From positions 1-34,190 of the forward strand of contig JASHNX010000150.1 of assembly GCA_030041415.1 (NCBI GenBank): a stretch of 34,190 nt of DNA, written 5' to 3'. Every line of letters starts with the position of its first letter. Within the stretch, counting starts at the first letter, position 1. The position numbers and the translations under genes are program-made. This stretch comes from Candidatus Sulfotelmatobacter sp. Its GTDB lineage: Bacteria; Acidobacteriota; Terriglobia; Terriglobales; Acidobacteriaceae. The notes under the pieces were generated by a model. That model was not told where the DNA came from and ran no database searches. It was given only the letters and a program-made list of their open reading frames with translations. Below, one piece after another: positions 6,988-15,770 of this stretch.

Positions 6988-9701
6988 GCCGCAAGATAAT
7001 CAACTGCAAAAGAGTGAGCCGCAAACCAAACGTCAAGGCCTGTCTGGCGATGGCTTTAACCATCTGTCTGATTGCACTCGTGGGCTGTTCGAGTAACCGG
7101 GATTCGCCTCCTACGGTTGCTCCACTCGTGCAGATAACTCCTCAAAGCGGAAGCCCGCAAAGCCATGCTGTCAACGGCGCTTTTGGAACGTTACTGGTTG
7201 CCATGGTGACTTCGAACGGCGTGCCGGCGAATGGAGTCGTCGTAACTTTCACCGCTCCAGGCACCGGAGCCAGCGGCACATTTGGCCCTAAGGGAACTAA
7301 CACGACGACGGCAACCACAAACTCGATCGGCCTGGCGACTTCCACCATATTTACGGCGAATAGAGAAGTTGGGATTTATACGGTGACAGCTTCGTGTTCG
7401 GGCGCAGCGACGGCAGCTCTTTTCGACCTCACGAATACAACCGGAGCTCCAGCCTCCATCACGCCGACATCGGGAAATGGCCAGAGCGCGGCGGTCAACA
7501 CTTCATTCACGAATCCCTTGCAGGTTTCGGTTGTAGATAGCGGGAACAATCCCGTCAACAATGCAACTGTTGTGTTTACCGCCCCGGCGACAGGAGCAAG
7601 CGGCACTTTCCTGACCAGTAGCACGAATATAGCGACCGCGCTCACGAATGCGAGCGGTATCGCGGTTTCGCCAATCTTCTCGGCGAATGGAGTTGCCGGC
7701 GCTGATACCGTGGTCGCGGCCGTGTCTGGGACTACGTCGACTGCCAGCTTCGGCCTGACGAACATGGCGGGTTCAGCCGAAAGCGTGAGCGTAGTTTCCG
7801 GAACGTCGCAAAACGCAATCGGAGGAAAACCATTCGCCGCGCCTCTTTCCGCGCTGGTAGTCGATGATCTGCAGAACCCCGTAGATGGCGTTGTAGTGAC
7901 GTTTACCGCGCCAACCAGCGCGGCTAGCCTCACGTTCGCTTCTACCGGCACAAACACGAGCACTGCAACGACCAACTCCGCGGGAATTGCGACTTCATCT
8001 ACGATGACCGCCAATGACCTGGCCGGCACTTTTGCGGTTCTTGCATCCGCAACCGGAACAACCCAAGCTTCGTTCTCCCTGACGAACTACCCCGTCGGCT
8101 CACAATATTATTCGTTTTATCTGAGCGGGCAGGAGGATCTCGAACAGGGTTCATTTACTGGTTTCTATAACCTTGCTGGGTCAGTGCTCATTGACCCAAC
8201 TGGCGACGTGATTGCTGGAGAACAAGACTACAGCGACGGCTTTTTTGTCGTATCGCCTCAACCCAGCGGCGATACGATCACGGGAGGCGGTTTGACGCTC
8301 AGCAGTACCACTCATCAGGGAACCTTGGTGTTGGATACCAACAATTTGAACGTTGGCGTGTCGGGAGTGGAAACTCTTGCCGTGCAGTTTGTGAACTCGA
8401 ATCACGCTCTGATCGCGCAATACGACGGATCGGCGACTTCCAGCGGAAGCCTTGACCTGCAGACGCTGCCGACTTTATCAACCAGCAACCTGAACGGTGG
8501 CTACGCTTTCACTCTGACGGGACTCGATCCGGTTTTCTCGCCGGTCGGCTACGGCGGGGTATTTTCCATCGCCAGCGGTGGGACGACGTTGCAAAACGGT
8601 TTGTATGATACGAACGATGCCGGAATTGGAGCACCGGTTCTGGGCAGTTCCCTCACTGGGACGCTCTCAATCCCTGATGCCTTCGGGCGCGGAACCATCA
8701 CCAGCACACTCAATTATGACGTGCTCCTTGGGGGACCTTCGCCGGTTTCCCTGAACTATTACATTGTCGGTCCGGAAGTAATACGGATCATCGATGTCGA
8801 TCCGTCAGATACAGCGATTGGCACCGCGTATGGCCAGGGCACGAACGCGACCACGGCCAGCAACGCATCGCTCGGAAGCTCGATCTTTGGCGTCGAAGGC
8901 ACTGTATTCAGTACCCAGTACGGCGACGCGGGTATGTTCTCGACCAACAGTTCGTCCGGAACGTTCACCGGAGTCGGGGACGATAATGAACTCGCCTTCA
9001 GCTTTACTGTTCCGGACGCCACGATTTCCGGGACCTACTCGATCGCCAGCACGGGTTACGGCAGCTTGACGATCGCGCCGGGAGACTTGGGAGATGTGAG
9101 TGCCTTTGGCCTATACATGACGGACCCCAAGCTCAATCTCCTCGATCCCAACAACACCACCAGCGGAACTGGTGGTGGAGCTCTCCTTTTGGACACGGAT
9201 GCTCTGTTCTCCGGCGGTACTGGAATTGTGCTTCCACAAACCAATACGTCTACGTCAAGCTTTACCGGGCAATATGCCATGGGAGCACAGGATCAGAATT
9301 ATCTGATGGGTTTTGAAGGGGAGTTCGATTTCGTTGCCGAATCGACAGTTACCAGTGGGGAGATTGTTGGGTACGGGCTCGTAAGCGACCCGTTCCTGAC
9401 TTTGGGCGCGGACGCTACAAACTCCGATGGGATATTCATCGGAACCCCGCTGCCCGATCCACTCAACGCCGGGCGCTTCAGCATGCTATCGACGAACTCA
9501 CCCGCCAATCCTCTAAACATCAAGGTGGGGAAAATAAAGCAAGAGTACAACGTGGTGATGTATCAAGCTAACGGCGACCAGTTTCTCTGGCTCGATGAAG
9601 ACGAAGCCAGCGTTTTCCTCGGATCGCTGCAACAATTTGGATCGTTCACGACGGTTCCGACGGCCTCGGCGAATTCCAAGAGCAAAACCACACAGAAATA
9701 A
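6984..9701 (+). CDS. Large lipoprotein with three invasin-type Ig-like domains and a repeated C-terminal beta region
   Basis: 905 residues. The N-terminus has a long charged leader, a hydrophobic stretch and lipobox ALVGC with lipidated Cys35, so the protein should be membrane-anchored. Three tandem bacterial Ig-like (Big_1-like) repeats follow at about 45-150, 155-260 and 265-366, each with a VVVTFTAP-type strand and a G-x-A-T-S turn. After them come three Ser/Thr/Gly-rich beta segments starting near residues 373, 506 and 763, each opening with an aromatic motif (YYSFYLSG, GYAFTLTG, QYAMGAQD). I cannot name this C-terminal repeat. Likely a surface adhesion or structural protein. It is the last gene of the coupled set 5474-9701. 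The start overlaps the previous stop by ATGA. No clear terminator follows before the kinase gene 90 bp on. Confidence 0.7.
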   Translation: MSRKIINCKRVSRKPNVKACLAMALTICLIALVGCSSNRDSPPTVAPLVQITPQSGSPQSHAVNGAFGTLLVAMVTSNGVPANGVVVTFTAPGTGASGTFGPKGTNTTTATTNSIGLATSTIFTANREVGIYTVTASCSGAATAALFDLTNTTGAPASITPTSGNGQSAAVNTSFTNPLQVSVVDSGNNPVNNATVVFTAPATGASGTFLTSSTNIATALTNASGIAVSPIFSANGVAGADTVVAAVSGTTSTASFGLTNMAGSAESVSVVSGTSQNAIGGKPFAAPLSALVVDDLQNPVDGVVVTFTAPTSAASLTFASTGTNTSTATTNSAGIATSSTMTANDLAGTFAVLASATGTTQASFSLTNYPVGSQYYSFYLSGQEDLEQGSFTGFYNLAGSVLIDPTGDVIAGEQDYSDGFFVVSPQPSGDTITGGGLTLSSTTHQGTLVLDTNNLNVGVSGVETLAVQFVNSNHALIAQYDGSATSSGSLDLQTLPTLSTSNLNGGYAFTLTGLDPVFSPVGYGGVFSIASGGTTLQNGLYDTNDAGIGAPVLGSSLTGTLSIPDAFGRGTITSTLNYDVLLGGPSPVSLNYYIVGPEVIRIIDVDPSDTAIGTAYGQGTNATTASNASLGSSIFGVEGTVFSTQYGDAGMFSTNSSSGTFTGVGDDNELAFSFTVPDATISGTYSIASTGYGSLTIAPGDLGDVSAFGLYMTDPKLNLLDPNNTTSGTGGGALLLDTDALFSGGTGIVLPQTNTSTSSFTGQYAMGAQDQNYLMGFEGEFDFVAESTVTSGEIVGYGLVSDPFLTLGADATNSDGIFIGTPLPDPLNAGRFSMLSTNSPANPLNIKVGKIKQEYNVVMYQANGDQFLWLDEDEASVFLGSLQQFGSFTTVPTASANSKSKTTQK

Positions 9702-9791
9702 CCGTCGGCGCCCTGAAAACGGCTGGACTGCTACTGATTTACTGTCGTTGACTTTGCATCCATCCCATCTCTAACATGGCCTGAGTTCGCC

Positions 9792-12452
9792 ATGATCGGC
9801 CAGAGTATCTCTCACTACCGCATTGTCGAAAAGCTCGGCGGCGGGGGCATGGGTGTCGTCTATAAGGCGGAGGATGTCAAACTCGGCCGCTTCGTCGCCC
9901 TCAAGTTCCTTCCAGATGATGTATCCAAAGATCCGCAAGCGCTGGCACGCTTCCAGCGCGAGGCCAAAGCCGCATCGGCTTTGAATCATCCCAGCATCTG
10001 CACGATCTACGAAATCGACGATCAGCACGGGCAGGCGTTCATCGCCATGGAGTATCTGGAAGGCATGACGCTGAAGCACAAGATTGCCGCAAAGCCACTG
10101 GAAATCGAGTCGATCCTGGATTTCGGAATCCAGATCGCCGACGCGCTGGACGCGGCCCACTCGAAGGGGATCATCCATCGAGACATCAAACCGGCCAACA
10201 TTTTCGTGACGCCGCGGGGACAGGCGAAGATTCTCGATTTCGGCCTCGCCAAGGTCACCGCCAACACACAGAGCAGCGGCCTGAGCTCGCCAACCCTGGA
10301 GATGGAAGATCACCTCACGAGCCCAGGCAGCGCAGTGGGCACGGTGGCCTACATGTCGCCGGAACAGGCTCGTGGAGAAACTCTCGACGCACGCACGGAT
10401 CTGTTTTCGTTCGGCGTGGTGCTCTACGAAATGGCGACAGCACGTCCGGCATTCTCCGGTGGGACTTCGGCGGTGATTTTCGACGCGATTCTGCATAAGG
10501 CTCCAGTGCCTGCGTTGCGATTGAATCCCGAGGTGCCACCCGAACTCGATCGCATCATTAATAAGGCCCTGGAGAAGGATCCTGAACTTCGTTACCAATC
10601 GGGCGCAGAATTGCGGGGAGACCTTAAGCGATCGAAACGCGATTCGGGTTCGGGAAGATCAAGCACGGTTTTGCCGAGCGCAGTCGAGTTGTCAGCGGGC
10701 GCTCCGGCGAGCGGCACGTCGAAAATAGCCGTCCCACCGGCGAAACCTTCGCGCAAAGCGTACATCGCCTTAGCGGCCATCGTTACCGTGATTGTTCTGG
10801 GCGGGCTGGCTGCATTTTATTTCCATAGTTCATCGAGCGGTCCGGAGAAAGTGGTTCAGATCAGCCACTGGAATAAACCAATGAACGCAGCCGTGCTCTC
10901 TCCCGACGGGCACACAGTGGCGTTCACTTCCCCGGTCGCAGGGTTCAACCAGGTGTTCGTGATGCTGTCTTCCGGCGGTGAGCCGCTGCAGCTTACCAAC
11001 GACTCCGTCGATAAGTTAGTCGAGAGTTTTTCCCCAGACGGCACTCAGATCTATTACACCAACGATTTCGCAGGACAAGAGAGCTTTGCCGTACCCACGC
11101 TCGGCGGCGCTGCTGCGGCCGTCGCCTCTGGATTCCACCTTGCGCTTTCTCCAGATGGAAACTTCTTCTACTTTGTGAAGGGCGGGTTCAGCAATGCCGT
11201 TTTTCGTAAACCGAAAACCGGATTGTCGGACGAGTTAATTTTTCCATCTCCCGAGGGTTCGAGCCCGGTCCGAATTCTGCCCTTTCCGGACGGCAATGAT
11301 CTGCTGATCGCGACTGGAAATGACACGGTGCTGGGGTCTACCAGTTTGACTCTCTATCGCGTGAACGCAGGCACGCACGCCTCGCAAAAAATCGGCGACC
11401 TCTCCGGAAGCCCGACAGGCCTGGTCTGGAACAGTCCTGGGAAAACCATTCTCTGCAGCCGGACGGTGAATGACATCACCAACATCTGGGAGTATCGCGT
11501 CGATGACGGCAGCTTGAGACAAGTCACCTCCGGCGCCGGGCCAGACTTTTCGCCTATGCCGGCTCCCGCAGGCAAGGGAGTATATTTCGTAAACGGCAGG
11601 CGATCCGGGTTCCTCACGGCGTATCACCCACTGACCAAGCAGTCTTTCGACTTGGTGAACGAAGAAGCCACCCAACCCGCCCTTTCATGGGATGGCCGCC
11701 ACATCATGTACATAACTCTTTCGGGCAATGCCCAGCAGGGAGATCTTTGGGCTTCCGATATAGACGGCAGCAATCGCGTCAAAATCACCTCCGGAACGGA
11801 ACTGCTCACGGTGACTTTTAATTCAGACGCTTCCAAGTTGGTATTTGCGGCAACTGAGGGCGGCAAGCCGAAGATCTACACTGTGAAGACCGACGGCACC
11901 GGACTGCGCCAGATTCCGTGGTCAGGAGTATCCGGCGGCTATGGTTCTGCTAGCGCTGACCCGAATTTTTTCTTTCTGGGTGGACAAGAATCCGACTTGG
12001 CTAAGGTGACGACATGGAAGGTTGCAACGGATGGATCAGGCTTGGAGAAATTGGTCGACAACTGCGGGGCTGTTTGGGATTCTTCATCGGATGGGAAATA
12101 TCTGCTCACATCGCTGAATACGGGAGCACAAAGCTTCGGCATCAGTGCGTACTCGCTGGCCGATGGTAAATGTATTCCGCTCCTACCGGACCTGAAAACT
12201 CTGGTCGTCCATTTCTCTTCCGATAACAAATACATTCTTTACATAGGCGCTTCCCGCGGAGAAACCACCATCTACCGCGTCCCTTGGCATGATGGAAAAC
12301 TCACCGGCTCGGCGCAGCCTGCGGTCACACTTCCCTTTGCCTTCCATCTGGGATACAGCGGAAATGCCTACGATTTTTCCAAAGATCTTTCTACGGTCGT
12401 CTATGCCCGCCCCAGCGGCGATGCCGATCTCTACCTTCTCAGCCGGAAGTAA
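9792..12452 (+). CDS. Transmembrane Ser/Thr protein kinase (PknB type) with C-terminal TolB/PD40-like beta-propeller
   Basis: 886 residues. The cytoplasmic kinase domain (about 9-280) is complete: glycine loop GGGGMGVV (16-23), ATP lysine K38, alpha-C Glu57, catalytic HRDIKPAN with D131, DFG with D149, and SPE at 189-191. A proline/serine-rich juxtamembrane stretch leads to one membrane helix (about 324-344). The outer part (about 360-886) carries repeated SPDG-type blades (for example [28 protein letters not shown]), typical of TolB/PD40 propellers. The kinase should sense something outside through the propeller and phosphorylate cytoplasmic proteins on Ser/Thr. It is nearly identical in its first 40 residues to the kinase at 28120-30405 but has a different sensor. 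No ribosome-binding site is evident; the start is set by alignment with that paralogue. It converges with the gene ending at 12532. Confidence 0.92.
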   Translation: MIGQSISHYRIVEKLGGGGMGVVYKAEDVKLGRFVALKFLPDDVSKDPQALARFQREAKAASALNHPSICTIYEIDDQHGQAFIAMEYLEGMTLKHKIAAKPLEIESILDFGIQIADALDAAHSKGIIHRDIKPANIFVTPRGQAKILDFGLAKVTANTQSSGLSSPTLEMEDHLTSPGSAVGTVAYMSPEQARGETLDARTDLFSFGVVLYEMATARPAFSGGTSAVIFDAILHKAPVPALRLNPEVPPELDRIINKALEKDPELRYQSGAELRGDLKRSKRDSGSGRSSTVLPSAVELSAGAPASGTSKIAVPPAKPSRKAYIALAAIVTVIVLGGLAAFYFHSSSSGPEKVVQISHWNKPMNAAVLSPDGHTVAFTSPVAGFNQVFVMLSSGGEPLQLTNDSVDKLVESFSPDGTQIYYTNDFAGQESFAVPTLGGAAAAVASGFHLALSPDGNFFYFVKGGFSNAVFRKPKTGLSDELIFPSPEGSSPVRILPFPDGNDLLIATGNDTVLGSTSLTLYRVNAGTHASQKIGDLSGSPTGLVWNSPGKTILCSRTVNDITNIWEYRVDDGSLRQVTSGAGPDFSPMPAPAGKGVYFVNGRRSGFLTAYHPLTKQSFDLVNEEATQPALSWDGRHIMYITLSGNAQQGDLWASDIDGSNRVKITSGTELLTVTFNSDASKLVFAATEGGKPKIYTVKTDGTGLRQIPWSGVSGGYGSASADPNFFFLGGQESDLAKVTTWKVATDGSGLEKLVDNCGAVWDSSSDGKYLLTSLNTGAQSFGISAYSLADGKCIPLLPDLKTLVVHFSSDNKYILYIGASRGETTIYRVPWHDGKLTGSAQPAVTLPFAFHLGYSGNAYDFSKDLSTVVYARPSGDADLYLLSRK

Positions 12453-12531
12453 ATTCGTCACGTCCGATATCGCAGTGCAGTGCCGGGCCAGTACCGTCCC
12501 TGAGAATCCTCGCCGGCAAGATGACTCGCCT

Positions 12532-13308
12532 TTACGGCGTAATGCCAATCACTCGCAGTGGACTGCCTGAGCCGCCTACGATTTTCAAGGGCGCGGCGAT
12601 TACGATGGCCCCCGTCGCTGGAAGCTGATCCAGATTGCACAAGCTGGCTAAGCCAAACTTTCCGCTCCCGTGCATCAGATAGTGGTTTGGGAATGGAGGA
12701 TCGAAGGTGAACGCTTGGCTGGCGTCGGTCCCAACCGTTTCCACGCCGACACCAAGCACATCTCGCTTCTGTGCGAGCAGGGCCGAAGTTTCTCTGGCCA
12801 ATCCCGGAGTATGTGGGCCGTTTTCTTTCGCGTTGATGTAGTCCTTGGGATCTTTCCGCTTCGACCAGTCTGTGCGCAGAAGAACCCATGCGCCAGCAGG
12901 GATGCGGCCGTGCTTTTGTTCCCACTGCGCGATGCGTTCCGGAGTCACGAGGTAATCCGGATCCTGTGCTGCCTCGGCGCTGATGTTGATCACGCAAGCT
13001 GGACCGACAAATTTTTGTGGCGGGATTCGATCAACGGAATTGTCGGGAATATCTTTTCCTGAAACCCAGTGAATTGGCGCATCGAAATGAGTGCCAGTAT
13101 GTTCGCCGGTTTCGAATCCGTTCCAGTACCACGCAGGACCGCGCTCGTCATAATGGGAGAGCTCCCAGATCTTGAATGCAGGCGTGTTGTTGAACTGCGG
13201 CGGCAGCGGCAGTAGCGGCGTCTGCGGACTCAAAGGCTGGGTAAGATCGACCACTCGCAGCCGGCCGGCAGCGAGTTCTTCCATCAATTGAGCCAGAACA
13301 GAGGACAT
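12532..13308 (-). CDS. Cyclase-family metal-dependent hydrolase (kynurenine formamidase-like)
   Basis: 258 residues, the usual length. The signature H-T-G-T-H-x-D-x-P-x-H is present as HTGTHFDAPIH (70-80); His70, His74 and Asp76 are the expected metal ligands. Family members hydrolyse amide, lactam or lactone bonds, such as N-formylkynurenine or isatin; the substrate here is unknown. It lacks a signal peptide and should be cytoplasmic. The start at 13308 follows GGGGAAAACAA and gives the family N-terminus; an in-frame start 30 bp upstream is less likely. It is the last gene of a leftward arm after the two ThDP decarboxylase subunits, 52 bp downstream of the beta subunit. This places it with amino-acid breakdown genes rather than with a classical kynurenine operon, since no tryptophan dioxygenase or true kynureninase is seen. 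Confidence 0.82.
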   Translation of the reverse strand: MSSVLAQLMEELAAGRLRVVDLTQPLSPQTPLLPLPPQFNNTPAFKIWELSHYDERGPAWYWNGFETGEHTGTHFDAPIHWVSGKDIPDNSVDRIPPQKFVGPACVINISAEAAQDPDYLVTPERIAQWEQKHGRIPAGAWVLLRTDWSKRKDPKDYINAKENGPHTPGLARETSALLAQKRDVLGVGVETVGTDASQAFTFDPPFPNHYLMHGSGKFGLASLCNLDQLPATGAIVIAAPLKIVGGSGSPLRVIGITP

Positions 13309-13360
13309 TTGTTTTCCCCTACGAAATCTCACTTCCAAAACTGATCTTAAAAGGATCGAG

Positions 13361-13939
13361 CTAGGATCCCGGTCGCTTCAGCGACTGGATGTACCGACGG
13401 AACTGAAAGCGATTCTCCAAAAGTGAAAGGTCGGTGACATAGCCAGACGGGCCCGTCGCTTCGACTTTGGCGACGATGGTCGTCAGTTGGCTCCGTGCCA
13501 ACGCCTCTTTCACGGCAGTCCCGAAATCCTCCACCGTGCGCACCGTCAGCGCTTTTGGAATTCCCGACGCGCGAGCGATTCCTTCCAGATCCGTCCCTTT
13601 TCCTGTCGCGGTGGGAAAACCGCCGACCGACAATAAGCTCTCGTTGTCGAACACCACATGAACCAAATTCGCTGGCCGGTACCGCGCCATCGTGCTCAGG
13701 CTGCCAAGATTCATCAGGATCGACCCATCGCCATCCAGGACAATTATTTTTTGCTCGGGCAGCGACAACGCCAAACCCAAACCAGTCGAAGAAGCGAGTC
13801 CCATGGCATGTTGCAGATAAAAGAAATTGGGCCGATGACCAAGAGATTGCAACTCAGCTGCCGTCGCTCCCATGATCGTGACAGCCAAGCAATTTTCCAG
13901 TTCCGGATAAATCGCTTTCAAGCAGTCGAGGCGCAGCAT
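13361..13939 (-). CDS. ThDP-dependent decarboxylase, beta (cofactor-binding) subunit, sulfopyruvate/phosphonopyruvate decarboxylase type
   Basis: 192 residues. It carries the thiamine diphosphate/Mg site: LDGDGSILMN followed about 25 residues later by VVFDNES (the GDG...N motif), and the family stretch GLASSTGLGLAL. This is the C-terminal half of the split 2-oxo acid decarboxylases typified by sulfopyruvate decarboxylase (ComE) and related to phosphonopyruvate decarboxylase. It must pair with the alpha subunit encoded just upstream. Start chosen at the ATG at 13939, which shares one base with the alpha stop (TGATG) and follows GGAGG; a GTG 12 nt upstream is possible. The 2-oxo acid substrate cannot be read from the sequence. 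The next gene, the cyclase-family hydrolase, follows after 52 bp. Confidence 0.82.
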   Translation of the reverse strand: MLRLDCLKAIYPELENCLAVTIMGATAAELQSLGHRPNFFYLQHAMGLASSTGLGLALSLPEQKIIVLDGDGSILMNLGSLSTMARYRPANLVHVVFDNESLLSVGGFPTATGKGTDLEGIARASGIPKALTVRTVEDFGTAVKEALARSQLTTIVAKVEATGPSGYVTDLSLLENRFQFRRYIQSLKRPGS

Positions 13940-14451
13940 CACTCCTCCCACATCAGGTCGCGCATCAGCAGAAGTGCGACGGGTTGCAGGCTGCTTTCGG
14001 CCAGAGTTTGCGCTTGGCGAATTCGCTTTTCGACGTTGTCTGCTCGATCAAGAAACGAATAGGGAATGCTCATGGAGCGGAGAAGTGATTCGGTAACGTT
14101 GCCGCCCTGCGTCTGCCAAGGGTCGCGCTCGCCGAACGTGCCGCGGTAGCTGATGAGCATCAGCAGCGGAATTTTGTAGAGGTGTGCGAACGAAACAATG
14201 CCGTTGATCGATGCCAGGAATCCGTGGTTCTGCATCAGCATGGCAGATTTGACGCCGGCAAAGTGCGCGCCGGCTGAAATGCCGACTCCTTCTTCTTCTT
14301 TTGCCAGACGCACCAGAATCATTTCCGGATCGTCATCCGCCATGCGAATGAGATGGACCAGCCATGTTTCGGGCAACGCCGACATCAGCCGGACATCGCA
14401 TTTTTTCAGCGCGTCAAAGATAACCTTCGAACTGGCTACTGAGACTGGCAT
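13939..14451 (-). CDS. ThDP-dependent decarboxylase, alpha (pyrimidine-binding) subunit, sulfopyruvate/phosphonopyruvate decarboxylase type
   Basis: 170 residues, typical of ComD-like subunits. It has the family landmarks SALPETWLVHLI, then KEEEGVGISAGAHFAG, which contains the glutamate expected to activate the ThDP pyrimidine ring, then MLMQNHGFLASING and a RGTFGE loop. With the beta subunit it should decarboxylate a 2-oxo acid to an aldehyde. Known relatives act on sulfopyruvate or phosphonopyruvate, but many homologues are uncharacterised. I use the ATG at 14451; a TTG at 14493 extends it by 14 residues, and neither has a clear ribosome-binding site. First gene of the leftward arm, divergent from the class V PLP enzyme 77 bp away, so both arms are probably controlled from this short gap. 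Confidence 0.8.
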   Translation of the reverse strand: MPVSVASSKVIFDALKKCDVRLMSALPETWLVHLIRMADDDPEMILVRLAKEEEGVGISAGAHFAGVKSAMLMQNHGFLASINGIVSFAHLYKIPLLMLISYRGTFGERDPWQTQGGNVTESLLRSMSIPYSFLDRADNVEKRIRQAQTLAESSLQPVALLLMRDLMWEE

Positions 14452-14528
14452 GTTCTTGTTAGCCGGACAGTTCTGCCCGCTTTTACCCGACAAACGAAAA
14501 CAGATATTCTAGCTCACGGCGGCGAAGC

Positions 14529-15770
14529 ATGCCGTGCGAAGAACTGGCACCGCAAATGTCGGCTTCGCGAGTTCGGCTACGCTCTGTGGACTACACGCTC
14601 ATGCTGACTGAAGACGAAGTTCGCAAAATTCGTTCCCGGTTCAAGATTTTTCAGCGGAAGATTTATCTGAATAGTTGTTCACAAGGCGCGCTGTCCGATG
14701 CCGTCGAAACTGGCATGAGCGAGTTCATCTCGACCTGGCATGAGCAAGGTTCGCCCTGGGAGGCGTGGGTCGAACGATATGAGGCGGCGCGATCCGCGTT
14801 TGCGAGGTTTATCCATGCGAGTCCCGATGAAGTTGCCATCGTCACCAGCGTCTCAGCGGGGATAAACGGAATTGCCAGCGCTTTGAATTTTCGAGAACGA
14901 AACAAAGTCGTGATGGGCGAGTTCGAATTTCCTACCATGGGCCACATCTGGCTCGCACAACAAGTTCGCGGAGCCGAAGTGCAATTCGCCAAGGCGGAAG
15001 CCAATACGATTCCGACCGCCAACTACGCAAAGCTCATCGACCGCAACACGCTCATCGTGCCCCTCACCCACGTCTGCTTCAAGAACGGATTCCGTACCCA
15101 AATCGGTTCGATTGAGAAACTCGCCCACGATTCGGGCGCGCTGGTCATGCTCGATGATTACCAGGACTGCGGCACGCGCCCGGTGGACGTGAAAGCGATG
15201 AACCTCGACTTTTACGTTGCCGGCACGCTGAAATATCTGCTTGGCCCGCCCGGCCTTGCTTTTCTTTATGTTCGCAAAGAACTCATTCCATCGCTTGCGC
15301 CGTCGGTGACCGGATGGTTCGGGCAGGCGAATCCGTTCGCCTACAACCCGCAGCAGTTCGAGCTTTCGCCGACAGCGCGAAGATTCGAATCGGGATCTCC
15401 ATCCGTGCCCAATGTGTACGGAGCGCTACCCGGCTTTCAGATGCTGCAGGAAATCGGAATGGAGCACATTGCTGCCCACGTGGAATATCTTGCGCAATCG
15501 CTTTTGAATCGCTCACGGGATCTGGGCATCGTTGCAAAAACTCCAGCCGGAAGCTCAGGGCCGCTCGTCGTGTTGCAGTCCAACGATTCAGAGCAATTGC
15601 GCCAAGAGCTGGCAAAGAGCGGTATTATCGCCTCGACCCGTTTCGACGGCCTGCGGATCTCGTTTCACGTCTACAACACGGTCGACGACGTCAACGCGGT
15701 TGTGGAAGTTCTCAAAAAGAACATCCAACTCTTGGCCACTACTCCCGTCGGCGTTGCCAGCCATGACTGA
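14529..15770 (+). CDS. Class V PLP-dependent aminotransferase-fold enzyme (cysteine desulfurase/epimerase-like)
   Basis: 413 residues from the first ATG; the fold proper begins near residue 27, and ATGs at 14556 and 14601 are also possible, so the start is uncertain. Active-site features: H181 in LTHVCFKNG (cofactor stacking), D209 with Q212 in LDDYQDCG (pyridine nitrogen), Schiff-base lysine K235 in AGTLKYLLGPPG, and a C-terminal RISFHVYNT motif. These place it in the NifS/isopenicillin-N-epimerase-like branch. The cysteine-loop signature of a true cysteine desulfurase was not found, and the WCSYKYLN-like motif of kynureninase is absent. It may transaminate, eliminate or epimerise an amino acid. 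Its 3' end overlaps the permease gene by 8 bp. Divergence from the decarboxylase genes suggests that it supplies their 2-oxo acid. Confidence 0.82.
   Translation: MPCEELAPQMSASRVRLRSVDYTLMLTEDEVRKIRSRFKIFQRKIYLNSCSQGALSDAVETGMSEFISTWHEQGSPWEAWVERYEAARSAFARFIHASPDEVAIVTSVSAGINGIASALNFRERNKVVMGEFEFPTMGHIWLAQQVRGAEVQFAKAEANTIPTANYAKLIDRNTLIVPLTHVCFKNGFRTQIGSIEKLAHDSGALVMLDDYQDCGTRPVDVKAMNLDFYVAGTLKYLLGPPGLAFLYVRKELIPSLAPSVTGWFGQANPFAYNPQQFELSPTARRFESGSPSVPNVYGALPGFQMLQEIGMEHIAAHVEYLAQSLLNRSRDLGIVAKTPAGSSGPLVVLQSNDSEQLRQELAKSGIIASTRFDGLRISFHVYNTVDDVNAVVEVLKKNIQLLATTPVGVASHD

Noticed and set aside
7240-8000. CRISPR-like or tandem DNA repeat
   Set aside because: The repetition reflects three Ig-like protein domains in frame, with diverged DNA and no spacer pattern.
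9771-10598. Minus-strand open frame of 275 codons opposite the kinase
   Set aside because: The kinase motifs on the plus strand are complete; a similar shadow appears opposite the second kinase.
14529-15770. Kynureninase, paired with the formamidase-like cyclase
   Set aside because: The kynureninase signature around the PLP lysine is absent and no other tryptophan-pathway gene is present.
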